From positions 1 through 55,881 of the forward strand of contig JAGBBD010000064.1 in assembly GCA_017938625.1 (NCBI GenBank): 55,881 nucleotides of DNA. The letters are read 5' to 3'. The translations under genes and the position numbers were made by a program. The notes below the pieces were generated by a model. The model was not told the origin of the DNA and did no database searches. It saw nothing but the letters and a program-made list of their open reading frames with translations. This stretch comes from Oscillospiraceae bacterium (GTDB lineage Bacteria; Bacillota; Clostridia; Oscillospirales; Oscillospiraceae). The first letter of the stretch is position 1, and each line of letters starts with the position of its first letter. Shown piece by piece: positions 1 to 9,716 of this stretch.

Positions 1-246
1 CCCTTGGCAGCAACAATTTCCTGTGCGGTCAGAACAGCGTCACAGACGGAGCAGTGCTTGCCCTCTGTCAGACCGGTCTCGGTGCAGGTAGCTTCCACAG
101 CTGCGTCGATCACTTCGGTGTGACCCTTGGCAGCAACAATTTCCTGTGCGATCAGAACGGCATCACAGACGGAGCAGTGCTTACCTTCTGTCAGACCGGT
201 CTCGGTGCAGGTTGCTTCCACAGCTGCGTCGATCACCTCGGTGTGA
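1..246 (-). repeat. Tandem 123-bp coding repeat (two full units, continuing off the edge)
   Basis: Positions 1-123 and 124-246 are near-identical direct repeats. They encode a 41-residue unit with CTETG...HCSVC and the joint AAKGHTEVIDA. Differences are mostly single bases. The array probably continues to the left of the window. Past 247 the unit changes to a related ~38-residue form (GHDYDE...CKTCGHTE). Confidence 0.9.
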
Positions 247-3200
247 CCCTTGGCTTCGACCTCGTCACCCTTTTCGGTGTGACCACAGGTCTTACAGGTA
301 TAGGTGGTGTAGCCGCCAGCTGTGCAATCGGGGGCAGTCACCACTTCGTCATAATCATGACCGGTGGCTGCGACCTCGTCACCGTCTTCGGTATGACCGC
401 AGGTCTTACAGGTGAAGGTTGTGTAGCCGGCTTCCGTACAAGTGGGAGCAGTCACAGCTTCGTCATAGTCATGGCCGGTTGCAGCAACGATATCGTTATC
501 TTCGCTGTAGCCGCAGGTCTTGCAGGTATAGGTAGTATAACCTGCGTCTGTACAGGTAGGAGCAGTCACGGCAGTTTCATAATCATGGCCGGTAGCCTCG
601 GTCTGATCTGCCTCGTAGCTGTGGCCGCAGCCTGTGCAGGTGTAAGTGGTATAGCCTTCCTCCACGCAGGTGGGATCCGTCACCACAGCACTGTAGCTAT
701 GGCCGGTAGCTGCCACAGGCGTATCTGTGTAGCTGTCGCCGCAGACAGTACAGGTGTGGGTGGTGAAGCCTTCATCCATGCAGGTGGGCTCTGTCACCTC
801 GGAGCTGTAGCTGTGACCGACTGCTTCAATGATCTCAGTATAAGAGTCGCCGCAGACGGCTTCTTTACAGGTATAGGTCTTGACACCTTCGGTGGTACAG
901 CCGGGCTGGGTGGTGATGACACCGTCGTCATACTCATGGGCACATTCTCTGTCCCATGCGCCGTCGGCATAGGTAAAGACGCTCTTGGTGGTTGTGCCGG
1001 AGCTCACATAGGTGCCGTCAGCATTCTTCATCTGCACAGGAACCAGCGGGATCTCCACATAAGTAGACTGAGAGGTATCACCAGCCTGAATCATCTGATA
1101 GGTCACTGTCTGGGTACCGGGACGGATCTTTGCCACACCGTTGCCATTACTGACAACTTCAGCACCGCCGGCAGTACTGTAGGCATAGCCCTGAGAAGCA
1201 TCGATGACACCATCGACTACGATCTTGGCGTCCACCAGATCGGCATCGGTGCGATCATACACTCTGCCGGGTGCATAGATAACAGGAACGAACGTCTTGT
1301 TGACAGCACCTGCGTAGCCGCCCCATTGATCAGCGTCATAGATATAAACATTGATATTGGTACCCAGAATACAATTCGTACCCTCTCCAATGTTGATCAC
1401 CGAGCCGGGCAGCAGTGCCACGTCCTGATTGATCTTGACTGTGCCGCTGCAAATATCCACTGTCAGATTACTATTGATGGGCAGTTCGTACTTGCCGGAG
1501 TTGATATCCGTACCACCCACATCCAGCGTAATGGGATCAATGGTCATCTCGCCATGAGATTCCACCATCAGTCGGTCTGTGGTGCCGTCATAACGCTTGA
1601 CCACATAACCCGAAGTCAGATTGAACATGGCGTTGCTGGAACCGATAAATGCCACGGAAGAACCGAAGTCTGCCTTGGACATATAGATCGTGGTGTAGCT
1701 GTATTCCTTCGCGCCGGAGTACAAGGTCAAGGGGACTTCGATGTTCTGCACATAGTACTGACACAGGGGGAAAACACCGTTTTCCATATCCGTGCTCTGT
1801 GTGCCGCCGCGGAAGTCTGCGATCTGGAACAGCTCATAGACGACTGCACCGGAATTGGCTGTCACAGCACCGGAACCTGTGATAAAGCCGTAGGCGTAAA
1901 GTGTACCGCCGTTGTTGACGGTAATGTTACTGCCATCTTCCATGCGGATGAAGCTGACAGCCCCACAGGGAGCCGCACCAAAGGCCTTGGCACCCTGCGC
2001 ATAGTAGTGCTTACACGAAAGGCTCACCGTACCGTTGACGGTCAGATTGGCACCTTCTGCCATGGTCAGAGTACGATACGCCGTAGGTACGGTATAAGGA
2101 TTGGAAGTGGTTTGCTCCACACCGGCAACCTGTGTGGTATAGAGGGTATTGGCATCATCAAAGGGGATGAGCAGAGTGACGCCGGCGGGGATGGTATAGT
2201 CACCTGCAGACAGGGTGGCATCGTTCATCAGAACGAGCGCTTTGCTGGAGGAGCTTGCGGCTGCAGCTGTGGCTGCGGTAAGACCCTCAAACAGATAGCC
2301 GCCGGAAACAGTGTAGTAATACAGCTTGCTCAGGCCAAGGAAACCGGTACCTGTGGACTTCTGTGTCGTAGAGCCCAGCAGGAACCAGGGCGCGGAATTT
2401 TCGCCTACAAAGGCTGCCTTGACGGTCATATCTTCCGCAGGGGTCAGAGTGAAGCTGGCATCACCGGAAAGCACCATGCCGTTTGCAGCGTTGATCCAGC
2501 CGAGGAATCTGCCGCCGTTGGCAGCAGCTGCAGTCAACGTGGCGCCATCGGTCAGGCTGATCTCCTGCACAGAACCGGCTTCTACAACAGTGCCGTCAAC
2601 GGTGACGCTGCCGTAAGCGCTGTCAAATTCCACCGTCACATTGGATGCCTCAGCGGCGGCGACCAGAGCAAATTCACTCAGAGTCAGCGTTGCAGTACCT
2701 GCGCTCAGGCCGCTCTTGGACTGCAGGACCAGAGTTACAGATGCACCGGGGTTCAGAATCGCGCTGTAGCTGCCGCTGGTGGCGGCTTCACCTGCCACAG
2801 TGAAGCTGCTATAGCCGGATGCGGCGTAGGCAAAGGACAGGGATGCCACATTTTCCGACTCGTTTGCAATGGTCACCGTATTGGTCTTCTTGCTGAACAG
2901 GCTGCCTGCAGCCTTGACAGTCACGGTGTTGCCGGAAACGGTACCGTTGCCAAGGCTGTCTGTCACAGAAATCTGACCGTCCAGAACGGTAACGGTGGTA
3001 GCCAGCATGCTGACCGTATCATCGGCAGCAGCCTTAGCCTCCAGAGCATCGGAGAAAGCGAAGAACAGCTCGCTCTCACGCTCCAGAAGCGCAAATTCCT
3101 CTTCAGACAGCTGCTCGATGCTCTCGGCAGCTTCCAGTTCGGAGATCTCCCAACGGGCTGTCTGGTAGGTCTCCCAATCCATTTCGTCTACCACGGCCTG

Positions 3201-3527
3201 CATTTCCTCTTCGGAAATGTCGGCAGAACCGAGATAGGACTCGAGAAGCGCGATGAGGTCTTCCTGAGCCTGCTCCACGGCAGACGCATCCACATTGAGC
3301 TCTTCCAGCATTTCTTCGTATGTGAGTTCTTCTTCCTCATATACGATCTCTTCTTCCGTTTCTTCCACCACTTCGGTCTCTTCCGCAATGGTCTCTTCGT
3401 CGGGGATTTGTTCCTCATACACTTCTTGTACGGGAGCTGCGGTCTCTTCCGCGGCAAACACCTGCACAGGCGCCACGGAGAGCACCATGACCAGCACCAG
3501 CAGGAACGAGAACAGTCGCTTTGCCAT
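1..3527 (-). CDS. Giant secreted acidic protein with C-terminal cysteine-pair repeats (3' end outside window)
   Basis: The start is ATG at 3527, preceded by AGGAGG at good spacing. The product opens with a Sec signal peptide (MAKRLFSFLLVLVMVLSVAP, cleaved near VFA-AEE). A very acidic Glu-rich stretch (about residues 28-100) and a helical Glu-rich part follow. The middle consists of beta-rich repeats that look like Ig and parallel-beta modules, including a GRFLGWINAANG-type Listeria/Bacteroides repeat. From about residue 855 onward there are tandem ~38-41-residue repeats, each with Cys...CxxC and a GH(D/S)Y or GHTEVI joint. No sortase motif, SLH domain or stop is seen before the window edge, so the anchor is unknown. 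It lies 63 nt after the lipoprotein gene with no clear terminator between, so it may be the last gene of the glycan operon or have its own weak promoter. The family name and function are not recognised; adhesin or surface matrix protein is an inference. Confidence 0.85.
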   Translation of the reverse strand, partial: MAKRLFSFLLVLVMVLSVAPVQVFAAEETAAPVQEVYEEQIPDEETIAEETEVVEETEEEIVYEEEELTYEEMLEELNVDASAVEQAQEDLIALLESYLGSADISEEEMQAVVDEMDWETYQTARWEISELEAAESIEQLSEEEFALLERESELFFAFSDALEAKAAADDTVSMLATTVTVLDGQISVTDSLGNGTVSGNTVTVKAAGSLFSKKTNTVTIANESENVASLSFAYAASGYSSFTVAGEAATSGSYSAILNPGASVTLVLQSKSGLSAGTATLTLSEFALVAAAEASNVTVEFDSAYGSVTVDGTVVEAGSVQEISLTDGATLTAAAANGGRFLGWINAANGMVLSGDASFTLTPAEDMTVKAAFVGENSAPWFLLGSTTQKSTGTGFLGLSKLYYYTVSGGYLFEGLTAATAAAASSSSKALVLMNDATLSAGDYTIPAGVTLLIPFDDANTLYTTQVAGVEQTTSNPYTVPTAYRTLTMAEGANLTVNGTVSLSCKHYYAQGAKAFGAAPCGAVSFIRMEDGSNITVNNGGTLYAYGFITGSGAVTANSGAVVYELFQIADFRGGTQSTDMENGVFPLCQYYVQNIEVPLTLYSGAKEYSYTTIYMSKADFGSSVAFIGSSNAMFNLTSGYVVKRYDGTTDRLMVESHGEMTIDPITLDVGGTDINSGKYELPINSNLTVDICSGTVKINQDVALLPGSVINIGEGTNCILGTNINVYIYDADQWGGYAGAVNKTFVPVIYAPGRVYDRTDADLVDAKIVVDGVIDASQGYAYSTAGGAEVVSNGNGVAKIRPGTQTVTYQMIQAGDTSQSTYVEIPLVPVQMKNADGTYVSSGTTTKSVFTYADGAWDRECAHEYDDGVITTQPGCTTEGVKTYTCKEAVCGDSYTEIIEAVGHSYSSEVTEPTCMDEGFTTHTCTVCGDSYTDTPVAATGHSYSAVVTDPTCVEEGYTTYTCTGCGHSYEADQTEATGHDYETAVTAPTCTDAGYTTYTCKTCGYSEDNDIVAATGHDYDEAVTAPTCTEAGYTTFTCKTCGHTEDGDEVAATGHDYDEVVTAPDCTAGGYTTYTCKTCGHTEKGDEVEAKGHTEVIDAAVEATCTETGLTEGKHCSVCDAVLIAQEIVAAKGHTEVIDAAVEATCTETGLTEGKHCSVCDAVLTAQEIVAAK

Positions 3528-3590
3528 GATCTTTCCTCCTAAACTATATCGTTTCAGCCGATTTCCCGGCGGAAGCGAAGATTTACAAAC

Positions 3591-4052
3591 TTATTTCAGT
3601 CTCAGAGATGCCGCAATCTCATTGACCGCATCCTGGGCAAGATAGAATGTGTTTTCGTCTTCTGCGCTCAGACCTTCGGGAAGCTGCTCCATATCAAATG
3701 CCACGGGGATCTTATTCTCTTCGGCATCTGTCAGAACGGTCACAAAATCACCTTCGCTGGTGTTGTATTTCAGCGTGAAGATCTTGGTTTTTCCCACAGA
3801 CAGATTTGCGTAGAAATCCAGCTTTGTGCCGCTGCCATCTTCCGCTTCCTGCAGCACGATCACATCTTCCAGATCACCGGAATATGCCAGTTCGTATTCC
3901 GGCATTGCCACCTCCACAGGGGGCAGCGCCTCCTCTTCGGTGAGTATTTGGGTAAGCTCTTCTGTCTTGTCCTGCCTGCAGGCAGTCATACCGGCAGCCA
4001 TCAGCAGAAGCAGCACCAGAAGCATACTGACCGCTCTTTTATGTTTTTTCAC
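3591..4052 (-). CDS. Small lipoprotein, unknown function
   Basis: A protein of 153 residues with a lipoprotein signal peptide (KKHKRAV, a Leu/Met-rich core, then GMTAC, with lipidated Cys at about residue 25). The start is GTG at 4052. It overlaps the stop of the upstream glycosyltransferase by 4 nt and has AGGAGG eight bases before it, so translation is coupled. The mature part is acidic and beta-rich (YELAYSGDLEDVIVLQEAEDG, then a KIFTLKYNTSEGDF segment). I do not recognise a family. As last small gene of the glycosyltransferase operon it could assist export or anchoring of the glycan, but that is inference from position only. Confidence 0.8.
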   Translation of the reverse strand: MKKHKRAVSMLLVLLLLMAAGMTACRQDKTEELTQILTEEEALPPVEVAMPEYELAYSGDLEDVIVLQEAEDGSGTKLDFYANLSVGKTKIFTLKYNTSEGDFVTVLTDAEENKIPVAFDMEQLPEGLSAEDENTFYLAQDAVNEIAASLRLK

Positions 4053-5077
4053 TTGTGGGCCCTCCTATTTTCCAGAAGCTGACAGGCAGCCTTGTTCCAA
4101 TCGTATTTCATAACACTTTTTCTCGTGTCCTTCTGTTCTTTCAACGCCAGATCCAGCAGTTCCTGCAGCCGATCCTTTTCAAACGAGGTGATCTCATAGA
4201 AGCCCTCGCACAAGATCAGCTGCGCCAGCTCACCAAAGGGCGTGGTCACCACAGGCAGACCGCAGGCTGCCGCCTCCAGAGCAGACAGAGGGCTGTCGAT
4301 ACACATCCCGCTCCGGGACACCGGAAACAGATAGACATCAGACAACTGATACAGCTGCTGGATATCCGGGCAGTAGGCATCAAAGATGGTCACATTCTCT
4401 CTGCTTTCCAGCAGCGCCCGAAGCTCTGCATCCCGGCTTGGGATGGTCAGGGTGCTTGCAACCAGCACAACGTGATACCGATCGTCAAGGTCGGCAAGAC
4501 AGGAAATATTTCTGCCTGCCTTCAGATGCCCCACATGGAGCACAATGGGTTTATCCTTGGGAAGATGATACGCTTCACGAAGACGCAGCTTTTCTTCCGG
4601 GCAAACAGGGCAAAATCGATCTAAGTCCACACCGACCTTCAGATATCGGACTCTCTTTCCCACCAGCGCCCGGTACTGCTCAAAGGCGCTTTGGGACAAG
4701 ACCACGAGCTCGGCGCGGCTCAGCTTCAGCAGCAGCCGCACCAGAAATCCCGGCTCAGACTGCATGGCAAGGATCACCTGCAATCCCCATTTTGCAAACA
4801 AAGACAGAATAAAGATCCGCACCGCCGCAGGCAGAAGCCGTGTCAAAGACGGAGCATAGAGCACAGGCTCTCTCTTCTTCCGCAAAAGCCCCATCAGGTC
4901 TTTACTCAGCAGCAATTTGTTCAGTTCCAGATGCACATCGCTCAAAGGTGAGCGTCTTTGATAGGTGACAACGGTAGTACCCGGTGCCAGAGCCTTGATC
5001 CGCCGCACCAGATTGTTCGCCACATTCATGCAGCCCTCATCGGACTGCCGGGTCAGACAATTGGACAATACGATCAT
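4049..5077 (-). CDS. GT4-family glycosyltransferase
   Basis: The protein has 342 residues from the ATG at 5077 (MIVLSNCLTRQSDEGCMN), which overlaps the radical SAM stop by 4 nt (ATGA). A longer in-frame extension upstream is not needed. The fold is GT-B: an N-terminal acceptor half with VVTYQRR, then the C-terminal GT4 half with KPIVLHVGHLKAGRN and the donor-site region near SGMCIDSPLSALEAAACGLP. The last motif corresponds to the E(x7)E segment of GT4 enzymes. It probably adds one sugar of the extracellular glycan built by this operon. Donor and acceptor cannot be told from sequence. The N-terminal half is divergent from the other three GT4 genes here. Confidence 0.85.
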   Translation of the reverse strand: MIVLSNCLTRQSDEGCMNVANNLVRRIKALAPGTTVVTYQRRSPLSDVHLELNKLLLSKDLMGLLRKKREPVLYAPSLTRLLPAAVRIFILSLFAKWGLQVILAMQSEPGFLVRLLLKLSRAELVVLSQSAFEQYRALVGKRVRYLKVGVDLDRFCPVCPEEKLRLREAYHLPKDKPIVLHVGHLKAGRNISCLADLDDRYHVVLVASTLTIPSRDAELRALLESRENVTIFDAYCPDIQQLYQLSDVYLFPVSRSGMCIDSPLSALEAAACGLPVVTTPFGELAQLILCEGFYEITSFEKDRLQELLDLALKEQKDTRKSVMKYDWNKAACQLLENRRAHK

Positions 5078-6243
5078 ACAGTCTGCTCCCCAGGCCCGGC
5101 ATGGACGCTCTCTTCCGCGCGCAAGGTCTGCAGCTGCTGTCTGGACTGCTCCGACAAGCCGTCGCTGACAGCGGCGCACAGATCGCAGGTGGAGCATTGA
5201 TCCAGCTCTTCTTTGCTCACCTTGCCGTCACGATACTCGCGCACGATCTTATTTTCATACATACAATAGGGTCTTTTCATCACAAGACTTTTCAGCTTGT
5301 GCCACACCACCCACATTCCGGGAATCCAGATATACTTGTGCATCGCCGGTGACACAGAGCCGATCATCCAGCACTGACGATCACAGCTGCGGACTTTCGC
5401 CCGGACAGCGTCCGCCTCGGGAGAGTTCCAAAGCTCTTCCCATGTCTGTGTATTGAGATTGCCCATGATTTCCTTATCTTTTGTGCCGTTACAGGGCATC
5501 ACATCGCCGTAAGGGTCAATAAAGAAAGTATCAAAGCTCATGTCACAGGGCAGAAGCCGTTTCTGCCCGTAAATGTAGTTGATCAGACCATGGTTAAAGT
5601 AAGCGCGCATCCACTTTTTAGGGCTTTTGGACTTCAGCAACCGATTGACCAGCTCCTCAAAATGCGATGCCACCATAGGTCTGTCATGGATGATATTCTT
5701 GGCCTCCACAAAATAGAAGCTGTTATGCAAGGATGCTGTGGCAAATTCCATGCCAAGCTCATTGGAGATCTCATACAGCGGCACAAGATCGGGCGCATTG
5801 AGATCCTGCACGGTCATGCCGAAGCCCACATCCTTCATGCCCATTTCCACCAGCTTTTTCAAGGTGGTATAACCGCGGTTGAAGCCATCATCCAGTCCGC
5901 GAATAGCATTGTTGGTCTGTTCCAGACCTTCAATGGAAATGCGGATGCCGATATTGGGGAATTCTTTGCACAGATCGATGATCCTGTCGGTAAAAAAGCC
6001 GTTGGTGGAGATCACGATGCGGTCGCTTTTCTTGTAAAGCTCCCGGACGATCTCCTTCAGATCGGTACGGATAAACGGCTCACCACCGGTGATATTGGTA
6101 AAATACATGGGAGGAAGCTTTCGGATGGTCTCGACTGTGATCTCCTCCTCCGGTCTGGAGGGCGCCTTGTAACGGTTGCACATGGTGCATCTGGCGTTGC
6201 ACCGGTAGGTCACGATCACAGTACCGTTCATCTTTTTCGCCAA
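5074..6243 (-). CDS. Radical SAM protein with SPASM-like C-terminal cysteines
   Basis: Near the N-terminus the radical SAM cluster motif CNARCTMC (CxxxCxxC) binds the 4Fe-4S/SAM. TGGEP follows, the usual SAM-contact motif. Later come DPYGDVMPCNG, GNLNTQTWEELWNS, CDRQC and a terminal CSTCDLC, which look like a SPASM/twitch region holding auxiliary clusters. I favour the TTG start at 6243, since GAGGTGA sits five bases ahead of it. GTG at 6267 (overlapping the upstream stop) and ATG at 6231 are alternatives. It sits between two GT4 genes with overlaps on the 3' side. Radical SAM enzymes in glycan loci may modify a sugar or lipid carrier, while SPASM enzymes elsewhere mostly modify peptides. The substrate is unknown. 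Confidence 0.85.
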   Translation of the reverse strand: MAKKMNGTVIVTYRCNARCTMCNRYKAPSRPEEEITVETIRKLPPMYFTNITGGEPFIRTDLKEIVRELYKKSDRIVISTNGFFTDRIIDLCKEFPNIGIRISIEGLEQTNNAIRGLDDGFNRGYTTLKKLVEMGMKDVGFGMTVQDLNAPDLVPLYEISNELGMEFATASLHNSFYFVEAKNIIHDRPMVASHFEELVNRLLKSKSPKKWMRAYFNHGLINYIYGQKRLLPCDMSFDTFFIDPYGDVMPCNGTKDKEIMGNLNTQTWEELWNSPEADAVRAKVRSCDRQCWMIGSVSPAMHKYIWIPGMWVVWHKLKSLVMKRPYCMYENKIVREYRDGKVSKEELDQCSTCDLCAAVSDGLSEQSRQQLQTLRAEESVHAGPGEQTV

Positions 6244-6260
6244 GCCTCTCACCTCACTTT

Positions 6261-7280
6261 TTAACACTCGGACAGTACCTTTCCCACACCCATACCAAAG
6301 CTGTACAGGCTGTGCCGCTGCTCGTAGCGTTTGCGGCTGTTTGCAGCAATGTCCAAATAAAATTCTTCATCGCGGTACAGACGCTCTACTGCCTGCACAA
6401 GGGCATCTTTTTCCTTGGGTACGACCAGTCCCGTTTTTCCGTCTTCCACATAATCATCTGCCAGACAACTGGGTTTTGTGATGATGATGGGCTTGGAGAA
6501 GGACATGGCCTGCAAAAGCACCGTTTCGCCTGCCACGATATCTCCGTCCAGAATGGGAATGATCATCATTTTGCAGCCGCGGACAAATTCATAAGACTCG
6601 TTTTTCCATACATTGTTGTAGATCGTGATGTTTTTGGGCGGTGCTTCCACGTGCAGCTCATCACACACGATGCGCACAGGATACTCCGTATCGCCCAATG
6701 CCTTTATGAGGAAGTCCCAGTCGCGGTTGCTTCTGCCCAGCGCCAGAATATAATCATTGGGCGCAGGTTTGCGCATATCCACCACTTTGGTAAAATCGTT
6801 GATGCCAAAGGGCAGGAACACAAAGCGCTCCAACGGCTCGTCAAAGACCTTGGCGCAGTGCTCACAAAAGCGCTGCGAGCTGCAGACGAACACATCCACA
6901 TAGGGGCTCTTAACGATATAGCGCATAAAGCGCCAATAGACCTTGCCCACAAGCCCTTTTTTGGGCTTATAAATAAAGTTTTTGATCAGAAGGGTGTTGA
7001 CCTTTTTTACATGGAACAGCCGACAATAGAAGGCAAACAAAAGCCCATAAAATGCCTGCCAGCCCACGATCTTGTCATACTGCTTTCTTTTAAAAAACAC
7101 GCTCAAGGGGAATGCAAAATACTTCACATACCGCCACAGGTTATGAAGCTTCGTCTTTCTGCCCTGATTGGCAGTCAGCACCAATGCCTGCCACGGCAGT
7201 CCGGTCGCCTGCTGCAGACCTTGGATAAAATCTTTTGCTTCTTCCTGTGAGCTGTCAAACAGCGCCACATTCTTTTTCAT
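6261..7280 (-). CDS. GT4-family glycosyltransferase
   Basis: The protein has 339 residues from ATG 7280 (MKKNVALFDSSQEEAKD); AAAGGAATGCAGGA lies just upstream. The N-terminal domain has a basic, aromatic segment (residues ~45-110, YVKYFAFPLSVFFKRK) likely to touch the membrane. The C-terminal GT-B half shows YILALGRSNRDWDFLIKA, a common GT4 nucleotide-domain start, then GETVLLQAMSFSKPIIITK, the donor-binding E(x7)E-like region. It lies 16 nt after ugd. It is likely a monotopic enzyme acting on a lipid-linked glycan. Sugar specificity is not predictable; a uronic acid donor made by the neighbouring dehydrogenase is one option. Confidence 0.85.
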   Translation of the reverse strand: MKKNVALFDSSQEEAKDFIQGLQQATGLPWQALVLTANQGRKTKLHNLWRYVKYFAFPLSVFFKRKQYDKIVGWQAFYGLLFAFYCRLFHVKKVNTLLIKNFIYKPKKGLVGKVYWRFMRYIVKSPYVDVFVCSSQRFCEHCAKVFDEPLERFVFLPFGINDFTKVVDMRKPAPNDYILALGRSNRDWDFLIKALGDTEYPVRIVCDELHVEAPPKNITIYNNVWKNESYEFVRGCKMMIIPILDGDIVAGETVLLQAMSFSKPIIITKPSCLADDYVEDGKTGLVVPKEKDALVQAVERLYRDEEFYLDIAANSRKRYEQRHSLYSFGMGVGKVLSEC

Positions 7281-7296
7281 GCTTCCTGCATTCCTT

Positions 7297-8502
7297 TCAG
7301 TCCCGGCGGAAAATGTCCCGGGTGTAAACCTTTTGCCTGACATCCTCCAGCGCCCTGTCAAAGCGGTTGGCAAGGATCACCCGGCTTTTTGCCTTGAAGG
7401 CTGCAAGATCATTGACCACAAGACTGCCGGAAAACAGGCTGCCGTCTTCCAGAGTCGGCTCATAGATGATCACTTCCGCACCCTTTTCCTGCAGCCGCTT
7501 CATAACGCCCTGCACAGAGCTTTCACGGAAATTGTCGGAATTGCTCTTCATGGTCAGACGATATACACCTACCACAGCCTCATGGCTGCCTGCCATTTCC
7601 AGCACACGGTCTGCCACGAAGGCCTTGCGGGTACGGTTGCTCTCCACGATGGCTTGGATGAGATTTTCCGGCACATCGCGGTAATTTGTCAAAAGCTGCT
7701 TGGTGTCCTTGGGCAGGCAGTAGCCGCCGTAGCCAAAAGACGGGTTGTTGTAGTGATCGCCGATTCGCGGATCAAGACAAACACCGTCAATGATCTGCTC
7801 CGTGTCCAGTCCTTTCATCTCCGCATAGGTGTCAAGCTCGTTGAAATAGGACACACGCAGCGCAAGATAAGTGTTGGCAAACAGCTTCACTGCCTCGGCT
7901 TCCGTAAATCCCATGATCAGCGTGGGAACATTCTCCTTCTCGGCACCTTCCTGCAGAAGTCCCGCAAAATGCTCGGCAGCCTCAAGAAGACGAGGATCTT
8001 CCCTGTCGGTACCCACAATGATGCGGCTGGGATAAAGATTATCATACAGCGCCCTGGATTCCCGCAGAAATTCCGGGCTGAAGAGAATATTTTTGTTGCC
8101 TGTTTTCTCGCGGATCATCCGCGTATAGCCCACAGGGACTGTGGACTTGATCACAACGGTCGCCTCGGGCGCATAGCGGCAGGCACGCTCCAGCACCGTT
8201 TCCACAGCGGAGGTATCAAAAATGTTCTTTTCGCTGTCATAGTTGGTGGGAGCGGCGACGATCACGACATCTGCACCGCTGTAGGCTTCTTTTTCATCGG
8301 TGGTGGCAGTGAGATCCAGATCCTTCCGGACAAGATACTGCTCCAGATATTCATCCTGGATGGGCGATCTGCGCGCATTGACAAGCTCGACCTTTTCCTG
8401 CACGATATCCACCGCATACACCTTGTGATGTCGGGCAAGCAGTACCGCCATGGAAAGACCCACATAGCCCAGACCGGCAACTGTGATTTTTAAATTACTC
8501 AT
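7297..8502 (-). CDS. ugd: UDP-glucose 6-dehydrogenase
   Basis: The product is a cytosolic enzyme that oxidises UDP-glucose to UDP-glucuronate with two NAD+. Visible features are the N-terminal Rossmann motif GLGYVGL (residues ~10-16), [16 protein letters not shown] around the thiohemiacetal region, and the catalytic cysteine in GGYCLPKDT. At 401 residues it matches the short bacterial Ugd class; an analogous dehydrogenase for another UDP-sugar is less likely. The start is ATG 8502 with AAAGGAAACTATC upstream, and it overlaps the previous gene by 8 nt. It supplies an acidic sugar donor to the operon, so the glycan probably contains glucuronate or a derivative. Confidence 0.93.
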   Translation of the reverse strand: MSNLKITVAGLGYVGLSMAVLLARHHKVYAVDIVQEKVELVNARRSPIQDEYLEQYLVRKDLDLTATTDEKEAYSGADVVIVAAPTNYDSEKNIFDTSAVETVLERACRYAPEATVVIKSTVPVGYTRMIREKTGNKNILFSPEFLRESRALYDNLYPSRIIVGTDREDPRLLEAAEHFAGLLQEGAEKENVPTLIMGFTEAEAVKLFANTYLALRVSYFNELDTYAEMKGLDTEQIIDGVCLDPRIGDHYNNPSFGYGGYCLPKDTKQLLTNYRDVPENLIQAIVESNRTRKAFVADRVLEMAGSHEAVVGVYRLTMKSNSDNFRESSVQGVMKRLQEKGAEVIIYEPTLEDGSLFSGSLVVNDLAAFKAKSRVILANRFDRALEDVRQKVYTRDIFRRD

Positions 8503-9709
8503 GATAGTTTCCTTTATAATAAGCAAGCAGCTTCTGCCCGTATTCCTCAGCTGTATCAAACTGCAGCTGAATGGATGCTTTGCACAAACGCTCGTTCAGT
8601 TCACGATCCTGCCACAGTCGCGCAATGTTCTCCTGCAGCTGCCGCACATTTCCGCTGTCAAACAGAAGTCCTGTTTCTCCATCACGGATCAGCTCCACCA
8701 CACCGCCGATTCTTGCACCGATGACAGGTGTACCGTACATCTGGCTCTCCATCACGGAGAACGGGCAATTTTCATACCACTCGGAAGGATAGACGGAAAA
8801 CCGCGCCTTGCGGATGAGCATTTCCAGTGCTTCGCCTGTTTGAAACCCCACATTGCGGATATTGTCGATCCCGGCAAGCTGATCTTCCAGAGGCCCTGTT
8901 CCCGCAAATACAAAAGAGATATGCGGCAGAGCCTTAGCCGCCTTTATCAGCGTTTCAATGCCCTTTTCCCGGGAGTATCTGCCAAAATAGAGGACATAGT
9001 CCTCTTTCTCCACCGCTTTTTTCTCGGGTCGGGAGATAAAATTGTGCATCGCCACGGTCTTGCCGCGGAACACCGGCGCACTATCCAGCTTTTCTTTCAT
9101 AAAGGAAGAGCAGCAGATGACCGTATCCAGATGGCGGTAGACCTTTGCCCACTTCCAGGTGGTGGCCTCCATGGTGCCGATAAAGCTTTTTGCCAAAGAG
9201 CCATGGATACATCTGCCCTTGGTACAGGCAAGGAAGCTTCCTTTCAGACACTTTTCGCAGTTTTGGTGGGTGTTGGGATCATGGCACATATGGTTGGGGC
9301 AAACAAGCTGATAGTCATGCGCCGTATAGATGATCCTGCAGGGATGACCCGTTTGTCTGCTCCACTTTTTGACAGCAAGGATCACAGAAGGTGTCAGCTG
9401 ATAATTAAAGTTGTTCAGATGGCACACATCGGGCTTGAGATCCTCCAGCACCAGACGCAGCTTTTTTGCTGCTTCCGCAGAATAGATGGTCTTGACAGGA
9501 TATGTGATCTTTGCCAGTTTGGAGCCGCCGTGAAAATCCATATCTTCGGTGTAGGCTTCCACACGGTTTCCCACCACTCTGCCCTCGTGCTCCATGCCGA
9601 AATATTCCACACGGTGGCCCAAAGACTGCAGATATTCACCCAGCTTAAATATGTAAGTTTCCGATCCGCCGTTGGGGTGGAGGAACTTATTTATCATCAA
9701 AATATTCAT
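8495..9709 (-). CDS. GT4-family glycosyltransferase with cysteine-rich insert
   Basis: The protein has 404 residues from ATG 9709 ([21 protein letters not shown]). The Gly-rich loop near the start (HPNGGSE) is the usual GT4 acceptor-side motif. An in-frame upstream start would overlap the previous gene and is disfavoured, though the ribosome site here is weak. A cysteine-rich segment at about residues 135-165 (CPNHMC, CEKCLKG, CTKGRC) resembles the insert of a GT4 subgroup and may bind a metal. C-terminal motifs include [18 protein letters not shown] and [20 protein letters not shown]. It adds a sugar to the glycan; the substrate is unknown. Confidence 0.88.
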   Translation of the reverse strand: MNILMINKFLHPNGGSETYIFKLGEYLQSLGHRVEYFGMEHEGRVVGNRVEAYTEDMDFHGGSKLAKITYPVKTIYSAEAAKKLRLVLEDLKPDVCHLNNFNYQLTPSVILAVKKWSRQTGHPCRIIYTAHDYQLVCPNHMCHDPNTHQNCEKCLKGSFLACTKGRCIHGSLAKSFIGTMEATTWKWAKVYRHLDTVICCSSFMKEKLDSAPVFRGKTVAMHNFISRPEKKAVEKEDYVLYFGRYSREKGIETLIKAAKALPHISFVFAGTGPLEDQLAGIDNIRNVGFQTGEALEMLIRKARFSVYPSEWYENCPFSVMESQMYGTPVIGARIGGVVELIRDGETGLLFDSGNVRQLQENIARLWQDRELNERLCKASIQLQFDTAEEYGQKLLAYYKGNYHE

Positions 9710-9716
9710 ATCTTGC

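Noticed and set aside
1-246. Possible CRISPR-like array from regular repeats
   Set aside because: The 123-bp units are contiguous without spacers and encode in-frame protein repeats.
54-3542. Very long open frame on the plus strand opposite the left-edge surface protein
   Set aside because: It lies over a minus-strand gene with signal peptide, ribosome site and repeats. It has no ribosome site or family resemblance, and is rich in Cys/His/Gly runs typical of antisense translation.
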